From Acanthamoeba castellanii str. Neff (taxonomy: Eukaryota; Discosea; Longamoebia; Acanthamoebidae), in the NCBI RefSeq assembly GCF_000313135.1, contig NW_004457283.1:2424-41200 (forward strand): a stretch of 38,777 nucleotides of DNA, given 5' to 3'. The notes beneath the pieces are model-generated. The model was not told the DNA's origin. It ran no database searches and worked only from the letters and a program-made list of their open reading frames with translations. The position numbers and the translations under genes were made by a program. Below, in pieces: positions 1 to 11,400 of the stretch (its first letter is position 1; every line of letters begins with the position of its first letter).

Positions 1-674
1 TAAAGAACGTGAGATTCATCAATAACGGAGAACCGTGGTGTGGAGAAGCTGCAGTACCCTGGCTTGATGCCGTCTGAGATTATGTCGAAGACGTGGTCCT
101 CGCCCAAGATGGCGGCCAGGTGCGGCATGACCATCTCGCCCAGTTGCGCACCCGATCGTGAATTGACGAAAGCGATGACGGTCATCTGGCGTTGATGCAG
201 CAGGCCCTTTAGCTTGTCGATCTTGAGCTCGAGCTTGGCCGTTTTGTGTTCCTTCTTCGCTGCCTTCTTGGCTTGCTTGCCTTTCGGCTTTCTATGCTTG
301 CCCTGGCTGCTGCTCATCGAAAGTGTGCTCTGCCGGCTGTGGAGCAAGTGCTTGTGCCCGCACCGGCTGCCATGAAGATCTGTCGTGCCCGAGGTCGTGG
401 TAGGGCCTTCGACCGCTACCTCCTTCTCCTTGCCTTTGCTTTCGCAGAGCTCTGGAGAGGCGACGTCAACAATGCTGCTGTCGCTCGGGAGTGTTTGCAT
501 TTGTTCGATGTAGAATGTTCCGAATGCGGTGCTGAGGTGAATAGATGAGTCGTAGTGAAAGTGATGGCGGTGAGAGTATATCTATTCTCCTTCTTGCCGG
601 TGGGTTTGTAGATTATGAACGTCCACTCGGGGCTCTCTGCAGATCTCCATCGCGTGCTTGTAGTTGAGTGGCAT
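1..674 (-). CDS. Diacylglycerol-kinase-like protein, N-terminal fragment (runs off left edge)
   Basis: On the minus strand an open, G/C-third-position-rich frame runs from about base 520 to the left edge. After a lysine-rich, probably coiled stretch (about 320-200) it reads TVIAFVNSRSGAQLG, then a run ending FDI and GIKPGY. This matches the start of the DAG kinase catalytic domain (family pattern: hydrophobic-FVN-x-x-SGG...QVFDL...GP). By family the enzyme would phosphorylate a lipid such as diacylglycerol to phosphatidate at membranes. The rest of the catalytic domain is outside the window. The 5' end is not settled: an ATG at 674 opens another frame that stops near 585, and no canonical GT-AG intron joins the frames cleanly. 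In-frame ATGs at 500 and 317 are safer minimal starts. It lies about 150 bases downstream of the C2/PH gene on the same strand. A sphingosine or ceramide kinase relative is possible. Confidence 0.55.
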
Positions 675-825
675 CTTTGGCGGAGAAGTTGAAGAAAAAC
701 GAAACACTTTCCCGCCACGTGGCGCCATCTCGGGTGAGCTCAAAGAAATAAAGATGGCATATTTAAAATATTTATCTCACAACCAGTTCGCACACCGCGT
801 AAATGGAGAAATTCCACAAATGTGA

Positions 826-3800
826 CTACTTTGGGGTCGATGAAGGTGATGGAGCTCCTGAGCCTCCTTGAACTCTTCGCAGAGCTTCCACCCACTGTGC
901 CCGTAATCACCGCGAGGACACCAAGAGCGAGGTGGTGATGAGTACACAGGCTTTCCAAGAAGAAGGAAAGCAACACAACGAGATAGCCAGGTAGGGATGG
1001 AAGTGGACTGACCTGGTTCTTCTCAGCCTCGGTCTCGGTCGCCAAGAGCCAGTGCTCCTTGGACTCGTGGTTGCAGACGTCGAAGCACCACCGCTCTTTC
1101 TTCGTCTCTGGCGTCTCCAGCACCTGGCATTTCCGCACGTCCATCAACTTGCTCACTCGCTCCGACCCGGCGTTGGAATCGTAGAGGTAGAGGCTTGAGT
1201 CGGCGAGCACGGCGTGGTAGCGCTTCCACACCTTGCGTACGCTGCTCAGCGACTTGAGCGAGCCCGTGAACAGGTTCGACTTGTTGGCGCTCAACTCGCC
1301 CAGCGTGATCTGCTGCTGGCTCAGGGCCGCGGCCTCGTCATCGGTGACTCGTCGCAGCTGAGGCGCGGAAGACGGCACGCCGAGAGACTCGGAGGACTGA
1401 GAGGGTGGCGCCGGGAGGGGCTTGGACCTCGTGAACGGCCCGTCGCCACCGCCCTCCTCGGCCTGCGGCGGCGGAGGCAGCGGCTTGCTCATGGCCTTCG
1501 CGCGCTGCGTTGGCTTTGACTCTGATGGCGCTGAAGCCAAAGTCGTGCCACCGCCGCCGCTGTCAACAGCTTCGTCGCTTCCGCTCTGCAGCTTCAACCG
1601 AACGTCGAGGGCGCTGTTGGCTCGGCCGCCGATCATCAGCGACGGTCGACCCGTCGGGTTGGGCCGTGCACTCTTCACCAGGAACGAGCCGCCCGACCGT
1701 TCCCGCTGTCCGGCCGAGCTCGCCGTCGGCGCCACCTCACCGGCGGCGGGCGCATCCGCCGCTGGCTCACCATCTGAGCTCTGCTTCTCCTCGACGCCCG
1801 CTGACTCAGCCTCGACCCCTTCCAGCCGCGGGCCTTGGGCCTCGCCGTCGAGGTGCGACGTGTCCTCCGGCCGCGCCTCTGTCGCCGGTTGGTCTGGTCC
1901 TCGAGGTGTGACCGGCTCAGACGCGGACTCCTGAGTGCCGAGGTCGTCGGTATCCTGGTCCGACGAGTCGTCGTCGTCGCTCTCGCCCGTGATCTCCTTC
2001 TCCGGGACCAACGACTCGGCGTCGCCGCCGCTCGGTGGCTCAGCCTCCTGGTCAGCGCCTCCCTCCACGACGCTCGTCGTTTGGAGCGCCGCGCTCACCG
2101 TGTCGCGCTGCATCTCCTCCCGGAGGCTCATCGCCCGCTGCTGCGATCGCGCCGGGTGCGATGGCTGCGTAGCAAATGCAGAGAAGAGAAGGTGTAAGAA
2201 GGAGGACTAGTGGGCCGAGACTCGTCGGCGCGAGCGGCCAGGGGAGGTGAGCGGTACCGGCGGCGAGTTGAGTTCACGGGCAAATGTGGGGTCGTTGGCG
2301 ACGAGCTCGTAGGCGCGCATGAGGGCGACGATCTCCTCGTGGCCCTCCTTGACCGCCAGGTCCACCGGCGATTCCCCGCGCCTGCCCACCACACACCGCA
2401 GATAAGTATAACCGGATGAGCACCATGCACCACGAACCCACAAGTCGTTGACGGAGATGAGGTTACTGGTTGCGCAGGGAAACGTTGGCCTTGTTCTCCA
2501 ATAGGAGCTTGATCAATCGGAAGTAGGGTCGCGCACTGTGCGGACGAGCGAGAGAGAGCGAGAGAGTCAGCGGCGGCAGCTGAAGAAGAAGAAACAGTGC
2601 GCAGAGCCGCGTACGCTGCGAGATGGAGGGGAGTATCGCCGCCACGATTGGTGGCATTGATGTCGGCACCCAGGTCGATCGTCTTCTGCACCACCTCCAG
2701 CAGCCGGTCCTCGACGTCCTGGGCCTCCGCTGCGTATACACAGAAAGGAGCCGAGTCAGTAATAACAACACTAATGCTACAGAAAAATACAACATCATAG
2801 TATTATAATTACCGTGCGTGGCCCGGCCGCGCGGCGAGGAGCGGGTGAACCGGACGAGGTAGTGCAGGGGCGACGACCCGTTGGCCGTGGTGGTGTAGAG
2901 CGAGGCGCCGCGGTCGACGAGGTACTCGAACACGTCGATCTGCGAGTGGTGGGCCGCGGTGTGGAGCGGGCTCCAGCTCTGCTTGTCGGGCTTGTTGATG
3001 TCGGCCCGGTAGACCTCTACCAGCTCCTTGACCAGCCGCAGCTGGCCGTGCGCGGCGGCGACGTGCAGCAGGGTGTGGCCCGCCTGCGGCTCGCGGGACC
3101 GTACGAGGTCGCGGCTGGTGATGTCGTCTTCGCGCTCGACGCCCGGCGTCTCCTTGTCGGCGTCCTGCAGCAGCTTCAGCACGTCCTGCACCTGGTCCTC
3201 CCTGATGAGCTGGTGCATCCAGTTGAGCGTGGCCGTGAGCTTCGACGCCGTCTCGCGCTCTCTGCGGACCAGTTCCTGCTCGGGCGTCTCGCCCAGCACC
3301 TTGTCGCCCCGCGCGTGCTTGATGGCACTGATCCACGCGTGCCGGTCCTTCTCGTCGTCGGCACCGAAGAGATAGTGCTTGGAGGGCTGCGACCGGTAGA
3401 TGTCGATGCAGTGCTCGCGGCCCTTGATCGCCCCGGTGACCGCGTAGATGCTGCAGTTGCTCAGCTGAATAGAGTCCACCACCTTCTCCTCAGCCTGCAC
3501 CGCCATGTTAGGAATGAATGCGACGGGTGAAGCAGGCGGTAGCCTGTACCTGAGAGGAGCCGAAGATGTAGAGGACATCGCCGGCCAGGATCACGAAGCG
3601 GGAGCGCCACGTCTTGCGCATCTTGCCCTCCTGTCGCAGGAGGTAGCCCTCCTTCGCATTCTCACGCAGGTCCGCCACCAGAATCTTCGTCCCCCCCGAA
3701 CAGCGTGAGACACGTGAGACACGTGAGGCCGAGGCGAGCAGAGACGCGTACCTTCTCGTCGTGGAACGTGACGCCCTGATCGAAGGCGACCGTGGCCCTC

Positions 3801-6800
3801 TTGGAAACGGGGAGGGAGTTACGCGGACGCATGGACTGCGTTCGCTGGGTCCTCCGCTTGTCTGCGAAGAAACGGAGGGGCGTGGATTCTCAGCCGCTCT
3901 GTCGCCGCCGGAAAGCGAGAGGAGCAACCCTGTCGAGGGGGGGAGGGGCGCAAGGTACGAACCGGCCGTGGTGACAGGGATGTTCGAGCCCGACACGGAG
4001 GGGAAACGTGTTCTTCTCTCTTGCACCTGGCCCGAGACCCAGTTGGCGGGCGCGGCGGGCTGGGCCTCGTCCGAGTCCGGGTCGGAGTCGTCGTTCAAGT
4101 CCTACAGCAGAGGCACTGGGTGGGTGAGTACTGGCAAGTGCTTGTGCGCCGGGAGGGGGGAACTCAGTGGTGAACGTGGGAACGTACCACTGAGGTGATG
4201 GGCGCGCCGGATACGGTCTTGATGGCGGCCAGCCAAGCCACGCGGTCTGGCTCGTCACGAGCCGACAGCAGATAATAACTGGATATGACAGCCGCGGCGA
4301 GCGTGCGTGACGTTGGGACGTTGGTCGTGTGGGTCATGCCATGTGCGAATGGGGAGTGAGCGTAGAGACAGGTGACTTGTCCCGGTGGCGTGCGTACCGC
4401 GTGCGGGCGTAGAGGCCCAGACAGAACTGGTGGCCCTTCTTCGGGCCTTGGATGGAGAAGATCTTGGCGCCGTCGAGCTGGATCGACCCCACGGGCACCG
4501 AGTCCATCTGTGAAGATTTAAGTTCGGGCCAAACAAACATAGCCACCACCGTTAGATACCGGCTCTTCATCTACCGCAGCAGCAGCAGCAGCAAGAAGGG
4601 CAAGAGCGTGCAGCGTACGTTGGCTTTCTTGAAGTAGTAGAGAGTTATCCCGCTGAGCACGAAATAGCGCGTCTTCCACGCCTTGCGGTTCTTGCCTCGC
4701 TTCTGGATCCAGCCCGCTCGTGCCGCGTCGGTGAGTCCACCCAGTGTGACCTTGCTCTACGGTAGGACAGGACTGCGGTCAGTACACACCACCAACCCAC
4801 TAACCACCACTACCCCAACCTGCGCGATCGCCCCACGCACCTGCTTGCTAGCCTGCTCGGCATCGGCATCGCTGTCCTTGGCCATGGAGGGAGCCGCCAG
4901 GTCAGACCTCGAACGCGGACGACCCGTCGCCACCGCCGATGGGTTGGTCAGGTCGGCGCCGGCCGAGAGCAGCATGGTCTGACGCTTGGCCGCGGCAGTT
5001 GATGAGGCTGAGGCCGATGCGCCGGCGAGCAGGAAGTCGAGGTTCTTGGGGACGTCGGACGGCGGCGCGGCGGTTGTGGTCGACGAGGCGCCGCTGGGCT
5101 GGGTCACGAGCGTGGAGGCGCCCTCGAGCAGGGGCTGGTGGTTGAGGACCATGCTGAAGCTGGCCACCCACTCCTCCTTCTCTTTCTCGTCGTTGGCGGC
5201 GAGCAGGTAATGCCGCGGGATCGCCGTGTCGAACAGGTCGAACGAGTAGGGCCGGTTCTTCATCAGGTTGTTCTCCAGGTTGATGATGCCGCACGGACGC
5301 AGGTCGATCCACGCCACCAGTTTCTCTTGCGGCTGCAGAGCGGGAATTGTTAGAATTGTTGAAGAAGAGAACAACGGGCAGGCGACTGGGATTGAGGTGT
5401 AACGATCGCGTTGATGTGGTTGCGTGGGGACGACGTACGGAAGAAGAGTTGAAGTAGAGCAACTGGGTGTCCTTGAGGACGAAGTAGCGCCGCTTCCAGA
5501 TGTTGCCCACCGACGACAGTTTAACCAGGTAGCCCGCTTGCACGCAACCCTTGCTCAGCTCGGCCAACCTCAAGTGCTGCACGTCGACGACCAAGACCAC
5601 ACAGGTGGTGAGGGTGAGTGCTTACATCAGGGACAGGCTGAGCATAGATGTATCTATGATGCAGTACCTTGTTCTTGGCGGACAGGGCATTGCGGAGGCG
5701 AAGCTTGACCAAGATAAAGGCCACGGTGTGCTGTGGTGCGACTGAGTGACTGTAGGCCGCAGCATACGAAAGCGAGGCGCGCAGCGAGGAGAACGGGATG
5801 GGGCTCGTACCGGTATGATCTGGTTCTTGAGCCTCTTGATAAGGATCGAGACATGGTAACGTCGCTTGAAGCGCGGGAATTTGTTGTAGAGCGGGTTGAG
5901 CGTGAACATATAGACGCCTGAGCAACATTTACGCACAAAGTGTTGGTTAGTTGATTGGTGACTTGAACAATTAATTACAGGCAAAGCAGGAGATCGAGTG
6001 TTCTGCGAGTGCGTACCGAGGCAGAGGAGCGCATAGCGGAAGCACAGCCAAAAGGAGACGAAGAGGAACAGAATGGTGGCGAAGATGAGAATGTACATGA
6101 CCGCCTTGGACTTCTTCGGGTCCTTCCAATCCCACAGACTGTCGGTCACACCATACCAACGGAGCACATCGTCAGATCACATCAGCTCAGCAAGGCTGGG
6201 CCGTGGCTATAAAATAAATGAATAAACGTAATAATGGAAAAAAAATATGATTAACAATAACAATAATATGGAAAGGAGAAGCGTACGCTCGAATGGGTTC
6301 GATCCTATCGGCGATCTTGCCCGAGATGAGTTGCACCCTCCGCATCTTGGTGAAGATGCCGGCCTTCTTCTCCTTGACCTTGTTCCTCTCCTTCTCCTTG
6401 CCCTTCTCCTTGGTCGCCTTTTTCTGCTTTTCGGCCTTCCAGTCCTTCCACGCGTCCTTCGAGAGCTCGTCGTCCGCCTCCACGTCCTGCTCCAACCTAA
6501 TTTATATAAAAAGGAAAGGAAAACACACCACCGCGGACAGGCTCAGTCCCTAGAGGGAGGGGGGCAAGCGTGTGTGAGAACACGTGCGTACCGTCGCTGG
6601 CGGTAGTGCTGCACATATTGGTGGATGAAATGCGCCGAGCCCAGCGCGAACGTGAGCGACGCAACGAAGTCGAACAGGCAACAGAACACGAACAACTGGA
6701 GCGCGTAGGCGCAGACAAGGCCAACGTGTGACGTGTGACGAGAGTGTTAGAAGAGAGAGAGAGAGAGAGAGAGAGTAGATGAGGCGAACTTGTTTGTCGT

Positions 6801-7937
6801 TGCAAAAAAAAAAACAACAAACAAACAAACAAACAAACAAACAAACAAACAAACAAACAAACAAACAAACAAACAAACAACAAACTAACAAACAAACAAA
6901 GTGATGGGTGGTGGATTGAGGCCGTACGAGGAGGGCCAGCATGGACGCCGCGGGGCGCTCCCATTTGAACAGATCGATGAGCTGCTTGATGATCCGGAAC
7001 AGCGGGAACAGGGCGATGATCACGCGCATAATATTGTACTGGAGCATGCTGAGGCTCAGCTTCTGCGGCTTGGCGCTCTCCCGCACCGGCTCGGAGAAAA
7101 TATTGATCAGATCGTCCACCTGCGACAGAGCAGAAAACAAGAAGCCATCAGCCAAGCATCACCGCACGGCGCTGCACAGAGGGGGGGGAGGTACGCGAGA
7201 GAAGGTGTAGGTGATCACGAGCCGGATCGCAGCGGTGGTTCCCTTTGTTTTGGTCACCAGCGGATACCTGGAAGCAGCGCACGACGAGCGAGAAAGGGGG
7301 GGACGGGTGGTGAGCTGAACGCCGGAGAGAGGTAGAGAGAAGAGCAGGTGGTACCAATGGTCGCGCGCTTGCATGAGCTCGAGGTCGGCCAGGGGCACGA
7401 CCACCCGACCGAGTTCGTCCTCTCGCAAGACGCCCTTCTTGCCCGTCTCCTTTCGCTCCTTCACGACCACGACGAGGCCCTCGTCTTGCTCCGTACCGTC
7501 CACTCCACTAGTGGAACGGGCGCGATCGTCACGTGGTCAGCCCACGCCAGACTCAAGAAAAAGAAGAGGGAAGAGGGAAGAGGTAGTACAATTCAAGCGG
7601 GCAGTTCCATGTGGAGTCGAGCGTGGCCGGCGTCCGCTGCTCTTCGCCTTCGAAGAGCACGGAGCAAAAGAGCCCGAGCGGCGAGGAGGATTGCAGGCTC
7701 GATCCCGACGCACCGCCTGTACCCACCACAGCACCGCAGTGGCCGCGTGTTTGTGTTTTGTGGCCTCAGACGAGTCCTCCCCTCTGGCGCTCAAGGGCGG
7801 TCATGGCGTACTGGTGGATACTTGGCCGCTGCTGGCAGAGCTCACGCAACCATCCGTGAACGTGCGGTACTCGAAGCCCTTCACCTCCACGACTGCGACG
7901 GTGCAAAGCAACAGACGCCGAGTACACGAAGCCCCAT
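826..7937 (-). CDS. C2 / MCTP-like transmembrane protein fused to four PH domains and ankyrin repeats
   Basis: A large multi-exon gene. Domains in order: C2 (about 7900-7195; TVAVVEVKGF, LDSTWNCPL, DHWYPLV across introns); a C-terminal MCTP-type membrane region (exons 7119-6927, 6695-6592, 6496-6287, 6138-6017, 5917-5811) with two hydrophobic segments (LFVFCCLFDFVASL; YILIFATILFLFVSFWL) and LNPLYNKFPRFKRRY, resembling the MCTP tail; PH1 (about 5580-5150), PH2 (about 4745-4200), PH3 (about 3690-3300), ankyrin repeats (about 3150-2270; HTLLHVAAAHGQ, TPLHLAA), an acidic Ser/Pro-rich linker, and PH4 (about 1330-830, ending WVEAL), stop TAG 828-826. The exon joins from membrane region into PH1 (5730-5668, then from about 5555) are in phase, supporting one gene. 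C2 and PH domains bind acidic phospholipids, so a membrane-contact or lipid-signalling role is inferred. The ATG at 7937 lies downstream of a TATA-like element, but its frame meets the C2 frame only with a one-base shift, so the first exon is uncertain. Two adjacent genes remain possible. Confidence 0.7.
6803..6900. repeat. (CAAA)n microsatellite in an intron
   Basis: A short poly-A run is followed by about 20 tandem copies of a CAAA-type tetranucleotide. It sits in the intron between the exons ending at 6927 and starting at 6695 of the C2/PH gene. A (GA)n tract at about 6753-6775 is in the same intron. Confidence 0.95.
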
Positions 7938-7990
7938 TTGATTAATCAAATGAGAGCAGCTGGTATCAAAAAATAAATATTTATATAAAA
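7935..7990. promoter_or_regulatory. Bidirectional TATA-like core and 18-base palindrome
   Basis: An AT-rich core at 7970-7990 reads as TATA-like on both strands (minus strand TATATAAATA; plus strand TTATATAAAA). About 25-35 bases away on the minus side lies the perfect palindrome CATTTGATTAATCAAATG (7935-7952), whose last three bases contain the minus-strand ATG at 7937. The plus-strand ORF at 8010 starts about 20 bases on the other side. A shared core promoter for the two divergent reading frames is inferred from spacing only. Confidence 0.4.
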
Positions 7991-8009
7991 TTCTGTACAT
8001 GTATAACTG

Positions 8010-8216
8010 ATGGCATCTTCGTTTGGTGTAATGAACTATGGTCGCAATGGAAAGAAACTACAATCCAAAGGGAGGCTATCCAAACCATCAACTTTGAGGT
8101 CTCCAATACGAAGAAGGGCGGTATCAGGCGTTGCCGCCATCGTTGCGTGCCTGGCACTCGTTGTTCTTTCTATGCAGACGTGGCTCTTCTCCTTGCTTGA
8201 GTATGAACAACAATAA
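8010..8216 (+). CDS. Candidate small single-pass membrane protein (68 aa)
   Basis: ATG-initiated, intronless 68-codon ORF with no recognised family. The first 37 residues are basic (GRNGKKLQSKGR, SPIRRR) and are followed by one hydrophobic helix at about residues 38-60 (VSGVAAIVACLALVVLSM...). The tail is short and polar (EYEQQ). This would suit a small tail-anchored or type II membrane protein. It is divergent from the C2/PH gene, with a TATA-like element just upstream. A second in-frame ATG at 8031 would leave a more usual leader. The stop codon touches a strong palindrome (ATGCGTCGACGCAT, 8217-8230), which could form an RNA hairpin. It could also be chance sequence, since third-position GC is lower than in the neighbours. 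Confidence 0.3.
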   Translation: MASSFGVMNYGRNGKKLQSKGRLSKPSTLRSPIRRRAVSGVAAIVACLALVVLSMQTWLFSLLEYEQQ

Positions 8217-8427
8217 ATGCGTCGACGCATGCGTTGTTGGCACAAAGAAAAGCAAAAGAAATGGTGAGAAATAAATAGTTTGGTTTTTTATGCGAGGTGT
8301 GGTAGATACAGTTGAAGGTGGTGATGCTATGTAACAATATGAGGTAGGTGGTGAGTGAGTAGGGGGTAGTGGGTGATGATCAAGGGTGAGTGTCTCGCTC
8401 GACCGGTCAATCGCTCCCGCTTCCTCA

Positions 8428-11400
8428 TCATAGGGAGCGATTCCTCTCCTTGAATGCCTGGGGGACGGGGAGAGCGGAAGGCGCGGAGGCCGACATGGGG
8501 AGGGCCGCCGGCGAGCAGGGGTCGGGCGAGGACGGAATGTGCTCGGCCGAGGAGCCCGAAGACGACGAGATGACGACGACGACGACGACTGCGATGAGTT
8601 GGCAAAGCGGGCATTCACGACGTTGTTGAGCGTGTCCCGGAACACATCCAACACGAGAGGCTGCAAGAAAGAGAGAACAAGGCAACAAGTGATGTGAGCA
8701 CTCTCTAGAGCATTGCATTGAAGAAGAAGAGACGAGAGCTGATAGTGAGGAGGAGGAGGAGGAGGCTGACCTTTTGGAGGCAAGACTCCATGCCCGACTT
8801 GAGACAGCGGGCGACATCGGTCGCAGAAGCGACGCCGGTCGTGGCGACGATTGCGCCCTTGTAGCCCTCCGATCTCAACATCTCCGATGCCTCCCATCCG
8901 TTCATGCGGGGCATGAAGCTGTGCGCACAGGCAAGAACAAGGTGAGGGACTGACTCGGGGCCGAAGGACCAATCATGGGCGAGGTCTGGTACCAGTCCAT
9001 GAGGATGACATCAAAGGTCTTCTCCCTCGCCTTCTCGAGCGCCTCTATTCCGTCGTGCGCGTGCGAGATCTTGTTGCGCTTGAACCCAACGCTCTCCAGC
9101 ATGCGGACCTAGAGAAGAGGAGCACCACCATTGGGGTCAGTGTCGGTGTTGAACAGAGGCCCGAGTGTGTGAGGAGGGGAGACTGTACCGCTACTTTGCG
9201 GTTGATGGCGTTGTCGTCGACCACGAGCGCGGTAAGGGCGGCCATTTTGAGATTGGCCGAGACCTTGGGCTTCGCAGAGGAGAAGGAGTACTTGGTGATG
9301 AGCTTGGACTTGAGCTTCGCCTTGCCGCCACCGCCTTCACTCTTCTTATCGGGCCTTCGTTCTTCCTTGGCCTCGACGAACACGTAGCGGTCGCGGGACG
9401 GCAGCTTCTCGGCCGAGTTGTCGCTGAAGGAGACCTTGTTGCGGCGCAGGACCGACCGAATGCCCGCCCGCTCGCGCTTGGGGTCGCTTTCGGAGGACTT
9501 CTTGTTCTTCTGCTGCCACTCCTTCCGCGCCCGCTCGAGCTCGTCCTGCTCGTTCTTCTGCAGGATGCGCCGCGAGAGGGTCTTCTCCGCCTTGCGATTG
9601 ATCTCGTCGCGCAGGCGGGCTAGGATGTGCAGCAACACGACCGGCTGGACCGGCAGGGCAAAGTAGGCGTCCCACCCGTTCTCCTCGAGGCTCTTCGTAT
9701 CGATCTGATCCGAGGTGTAGGCCAGCAGCAGCATCTTGACCTGTGGTGGTGGCACGAGCACGATGGTGAGTGCCGGTGAACTACGCAACACGAGGGAGGG
9801 GTGAGATAGGGTGCTACCTTCTCCAGGGCCTGTACCTTTTCCTCCTTGCGCACCCGCTTGGCGAGCTCCATGTAGCCCTCGCCGTGGCCCTTGAACACGG
9901 CCACGACGTCCCAGCGCTGCAGGTCCTTGCTGCTGCTGGACTTGCCGTAGAGGGTGGACCGACACAGCAGCCGCCGGGCCTCCTCCTCGTTCACGCTCTT
10001 GCACTTGGCGCCGAACGAAGAGAGCAGGTTCTCGGTGGTGGCGCCCAGCACGGGCGGAAGGCCCACGAGCAGGATCCGCATCGGTATGGTGGGCGATGTC
10101 GAGTCGCCGGACATGCGCAGAACCGGCAGTCGGTTGGGCGAGCCGGCGCCGAGCGAGATCGCCGACGGCGACGATGTGTCCATCTTCATCGGCAGACGGA
10201 GCGTGAAGGTCGAGCCAGAGAGGCGGGTGAAGGGCTCGTAGAGCGGCGACGGGGCAGGGGTAGAGAGAGTGAGTCGGATAGGAGGGCACGGCGTCGTCGG
10301 AGGACGTCAGCTTGAGCGAGGAGCGAAGTGTGGACAGGCTGCGCTGAATGGCCGACGACGTCGGGTCGATGCTCCTGCGGCGTCCGCGCCTGTTTGACGA
10401 CTCGAGCTCCAGGCTTCCGCCCATCAGGGTGGTGATCTGTCGGGCTAGAGAGAGCACACCGAAAAACAAAAGAAGTGTCAGCTGACAAGTTTTCACCTGA
10501 ACTAGAGAGAGAAGGGGAGAGTACCAATGGAAAGACCCAGGCCGGTGCCGCCAAAGCTCTCCGCCTCGCGGCTGTCCTCCTGCACGTAGGGCAGGAAAAT
10601 CTTTTCCATGTCCTCCCGCTTTACGCCGAGACCGGTGTCAATCACGCGGAAGACGATCTCCCGCAGGTGGTCGGCTTCGGCTTCGTTGGCGTATTCGGCC
10701 GCGCTACGGCGCCGGACGCGGCCGTAGTCGACGTCGACCAGCACGTAGCCCTCCTTGGTGAACTTGACAGCATTGGAAACAAGGTTGGCCATGACTTGAC
10801 GCAAGCGCAGCGGGTCGCCAAAGTAGAAGGGATGCTTCACGATGCCGGGCGCGATGTGGATGATGAGGTCCACGCCGAGGTCCCTCGCCTGCGAGGAGTA
10901 GGCCGACACGCAGTCGTGCACGACGGAGCAGATGTTGATGGGCGAGCTGGTGATCTTCAGCTTGGGGCTGGTCGACCCAGCCTCGTCGGCCAGGGACATC
11001 TTGGAGTAGTCGAGCACGTCGTTGATGAGCATGAGCAGGTGCTGCGACGATGCGTGCATCGTGTCCACGAGCTCCCTACACGTGAAGGCAGCATTATTAG
11101 CGTCAAAGATGACGGTATACGCTTGAGTTCGGAAACCAGGCGCACCTCTGGAGCGTGGTGAGCTCGTCATCGTCAGCTAGGAGGGACACCATCCCGATGA
11201 GCCCGTTCATCGGGGTTCGGATCTCGTGCTGCACGGGCGTGTTTGTTAGGCGCACTGCTGAAAGCGTCAAAGCGAAGCGTTCAAGCAAACGTACGCTCAT
11301 ATCGGCAACGAAGCGGCTCCTGCTCTTCTCCAGCTCCTTGGACTTCTGGAGCTGTTCCTTGACCTGCTGCAGCTCGTCTCGCTCATTCTGCAGCGCATCG

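Noticed and set aside
2814..3530. Plus-strand 238-codon frame
   Set aside because: Antisense of the ankyrin/PH3 coding exons; Arg/Val-rich without known domain.
8124..8427. Extension of the histidine kinase to a stop at 8124
   Set aside because: Composition becomes low-complexity and third-position GC falls, while the adjacent frame ending at 8428 keeps coding bias.
9045..10496. Minus-strand 483-codon unspliced frame
   Set aside because: It mixes true receiver exons with out-of-frame intron and exon sequence (GC-rich Arg/Gly run in the middle); the spliced model explains the motifs better.
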